Positions 5,851-7,017 of a DNA stretch of 7,017 nucleotides are shown here, piece after piece (the stretch's first letter is position 1; every line of letters starts with the position of its first letter). The stretch is from contig JAQSCR010000570.1 in assembly GCA_029945495.1 (NCBI GenBank), positions 1 to 7,017 of the forward strand. The letters run 5' to 3'. The DNA is from Pseudolabrys sp. GTDB taxonomy: Bacteria; Pseudomonadota; Alphaproteobacteria; Rhizobiales; Xanthobacteraceae. Below the pieces are notes generated by a model. It saw only the letters and a list, made by a program, of their open reading frames with translations, had not been told where the DNA came from and ran no database searches. Position numbers and translations under genes: made by a program.

Positions 5851-5886
5851 CACGCGACAGATCGTGACTAAGAAGCTTAGCGACTC

Positions 5887-6540
5887 TTACTTCGACCCGC
5901 GCAGCATGGTCATGAAGCGGACCATCTCGTTGGGGTCGGTGCGGAACGCGCCGGAGAAATGCGTCGTCACGGTCAGCGCGCCGAGCTTATGCACGCCGCG
6001 GATCGACATGCACATATGCTCGGCCTCGATCATCACCGCCACCCCGCGCGGCTGGAGCACTTCCTCGATCGCGGTCGCGATCTGCGAGGTCATATGCTCC
6101 TGCGTCTGCAGGCGATGCGCGTAGACATCGACCAGGCGCGCCAGCTTCGAAAGGCCGACGACGCGGTCCGTCGGCATATAGGCGACATGCGCCTTGCCGT
6201 AGAACGGCATCATGTGGTGTTCGCAATGCGAATTGAACTGGATGTCCTTGACCAGCACGAAGTCGTCATAGCCGCCGGTTTCGCTGAACGTGCGGTCGAG
6301 CGCTTCCGCGGGAGACTCGCGATAGCCTTCGTAGATTTCCTCATAGGCATCGATCACGCGCTTCGGCGTATCGAGAACGCCTTCGCGCGTGGCGTCGTCG
6401 CCGGCATAGGCGATCAGGGTGCGCACCGCCTCTTCCGCGGCTTCGCGGGAGGGGCGCGGCGCAGTCGGCGCGGTGGCTCCGCGCACGTGGTCGGAAAGCC
6501 CGTGCTTCGCGGGCTTGATGATAGAATTCTTGGCGTCCAT
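5887..6540 (-). CDS. folE: GTP cyclohydrolase I
   Basis: This 217-residue enzyme converts GTP to 7,8-dihydroneopterin triphosphate and formate, the entry to folate synthesis (and to 7-deazaguanine tRNA bases), as a cytosolic homodecamer. Type I signatures are plain: DTPKRVIDAYEEIYEGY at residues 57-73, FNSHCEHHMMPFYGKAHVAY at 102-121, VGLSKLARLVDVYAHRLQTQE at 128-148, EHMCMSIRGVHKLGALTVT at 174-192 and FSGAFRTD at 195-202. Cys106, His109 and Cys177 correspond to the zinc ligands, and His108 is near the catalytic site. About 35 N-terminal residues are a variable extension, which is normal. GGAG lies six bases before the ATG at 6540. The gene is divergent from the Fe-S scaffold gene and is followed by hisI. 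Confidence 0.97.
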   Translation of the reverse strand: MDAKNSIIKPAKHGLSDHVRGATAPTAPRPSREAAEEAVRTLIAYAGDDATREGVLDTPKRVIDAYEEIYEGYRESPAEALDRTFSETGGYDDFVLVKDIQFNSHCEHHMMPFYGKAHVAYMPTDRVVGLSKLARLVDVYAHRLQTQEHMTSQIATAIEEVLQPRGVAVMIEAEHMCMSIRGVHKLGALTVTTHFSGAFRTDPNEMVRFMTMLRGSK

Positions 6541-6556
6541 CGGTCTCTCCGTTCGA

Positions 6557-6587
6557 CCGGCGCCAGGCCTGTCTCAGGCTGCGCCGG
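6557..6587 (-). other. GC-rich hairpin in the folE leader
   Basis: CCGGCGC (6557-6563) and GCGCCGG (6581-6587) form a 7-bp outer stem, and GCCTG-TCT-CAGGC forms a 5-bp inner stem. On the minus strand it ends 16 bases before folE and just before the GGAG ribosome-binding site. No U-tract follows. It could affect folE translation or mRNA stability; no known riboswitch core is visible in it. Confidence 0.4.
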
Positions 6588-6704
6588 GTGTGTCACCGGG
6601 GTGGCCGCGTCAGGCGCCCGTGTTGAGGGACGCAAGGTCGCGCATTCCATTCGGCAGGACCGCCTGGCCTTGAGAATTCGGCCCAGTCAGCCATGCCCCA
6701 GCTT

Positions 6705-6767
6705 CGAGAACCCCTTCTCGTACCGGCAGGGTGATCCCTATATATTGCTTTGTACGGGCGAAGCAAT
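6705..6767. promoter_or_regulatory. Two inverted repeats upstream of the Fe-S scaffold gene
   Basis: CGAGAA-CCCC-TTCTCG (6705-6720) is a perfect 6-bp inverted repeat, and ATTGCTT-N10-AAGCAAT (6744-6767) is a perfect 7-bp one. An A/T-rich TATATATT (6739-6746) overlaps the second and could serve as a -10 box for the plus-strand gene at 6800. Such sites may be operators, for example for an iron- or Fe-S-responsive regulator, but neither matches a consensus I can state with confidence. Confidence 0.35.
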
Positions 6768-6799
6768 GTGCCGGATCAGTCCCGTTTGGGTCAATTTTA

Positions 6800-7017
6800 A
6801 TGCTGAATGACGTCTATAACGCCAAAATTCTCGATCTGGCCGGCAATATCCCCCGGCTCGGCCGGCTCAAGGACCCCGGCGCCAGCGCCACCGCCCATTC
6901 CAAGTTGTGCGGCTCGACTGTCACCGTCGACGTGGTCATGACCGACGGTCATGTTTCCGACTTCGCCCATGACGTAAAGGCCTGTGCCCTCGGCCAGGCC
7001 TCGTCCTCGATTATGGC
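6800..7017 (+). CDS. NifU/SufU-like iron-sulfur cluster scaffold protein, N-terminal part
   Basis: Translation from the ATG at 6800 gives 72 residues before the window ends: MLNDVYNAKILDLAGNIPRL, then HSKLCGSTVTVDVVMTDGHV and FAHDVKACALGQASSSIM. This is the N-terminal two thirds of the NifU_N/IscU fold. The first two cluster-binding cysteines are present as Cys37 (KLCGS, followed by a beta hairpin) and Cys62 (KACALGQASSS). The third lies outside the window. The pattern fits SufU-type scaffolds more than classical IscU, because the LPPVK-type segment is not in the part seen and the KACALGQASSS motif is typical of the stand-alone Rhizobiales proteins. It probably assists Fe-S assembly or transfer to apoproteins. 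The Shine-Dalgarno is weak. It is divergent from folE with a 259-bp gap. Confidence 0.88.
   Translation, partial: MLNDVYNAKILDLAGNIPRLGRLKDPGASATAHSKLCGSTVTVDVVMTDGHVSDFAHDVKACALGQASSSIM

Noticed and set aside
5868..5880. Terminator for folE at CTAAG-AAG-CTTAG
   Set aside because: A 5-bp A/T-rich stem without a U-tract is too weak. The palindromic element downstream is a more likely read-through barrier.

Overview
The window is GC-rich and densely coded. It looks like a chromosomal segment from an alphaproteobacterium of the order Hyphomicrobiales, Bradyrhizobium/Rhodopseudomonas-like. This rests on the protein families, on a folE gene divergent from an Fe-S scaffold gene, and on a paired palindromic intergenic element (5735-5850) whose spurious translation reads MDARVKPGHDDE, a string familiar from that group. 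The genus is inference; no rRNA or other marker is present.

Layout. A plus-strand operon fills 1-1617: the end of a MaoC-type hydratase, two small conserved genes of unknown function, and a CitE-like CoA-ester lyase. The junctions are 5 bp, 6 bp and an ATGA overlap, so the four genes are probably co-transcribed. The pairing suggests a hydratase/lyase step on a branched or hydroxylated acyl-CoA. A minus-strand run follows, read from right to left: folE (GTP cyclohydrolase I), hisI (phosphoribosyl-AMP cyclohydrolase), a 642-residue B12-binding-type radical SAM protein with a His/Asn repeat tail, then a tandem glycine riboswitch leading into a DadA-type FAD amino acid dehydrogenase. dadA converges on the CitE-like gene with a 23-bp gap. 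At the right edge a plus-strand NifU/SufU-like Fe-S scaffold gene starts and runs out of the window.

The most interesting part is the dadA leader. Both glycine aptamers can be recognised on the minus strand (2976-3166). The last 16 nt of the second aptamer are complementary to the dadA ribosome-binding region, interrupted only by a 4-nt bulge. This gives a readable mechanism: without glycine the 3' edge of aptamer 2 sequesters the RBS, and with glycine it is recaptured by the aptamer. The model is a translational ON switch, placed on an amino acid dehydrogenase gene rather than on the usual glycine cleavage operon. Also notable are the (HN)8(HD)2 hexanucleotide expansion in the radical SAM gene, an in-frame 15-bp duplication at the start of a small gene, and compensatory changes between the two arms of the intergenic palindromic element.

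I found no tRNA, rRNA, CRISPR array, insertion sequence or phage gene. Apart from the riboswitch arrangement and the uncharacterised radical SAM and small proteins, the content is ordinary core metabolism.
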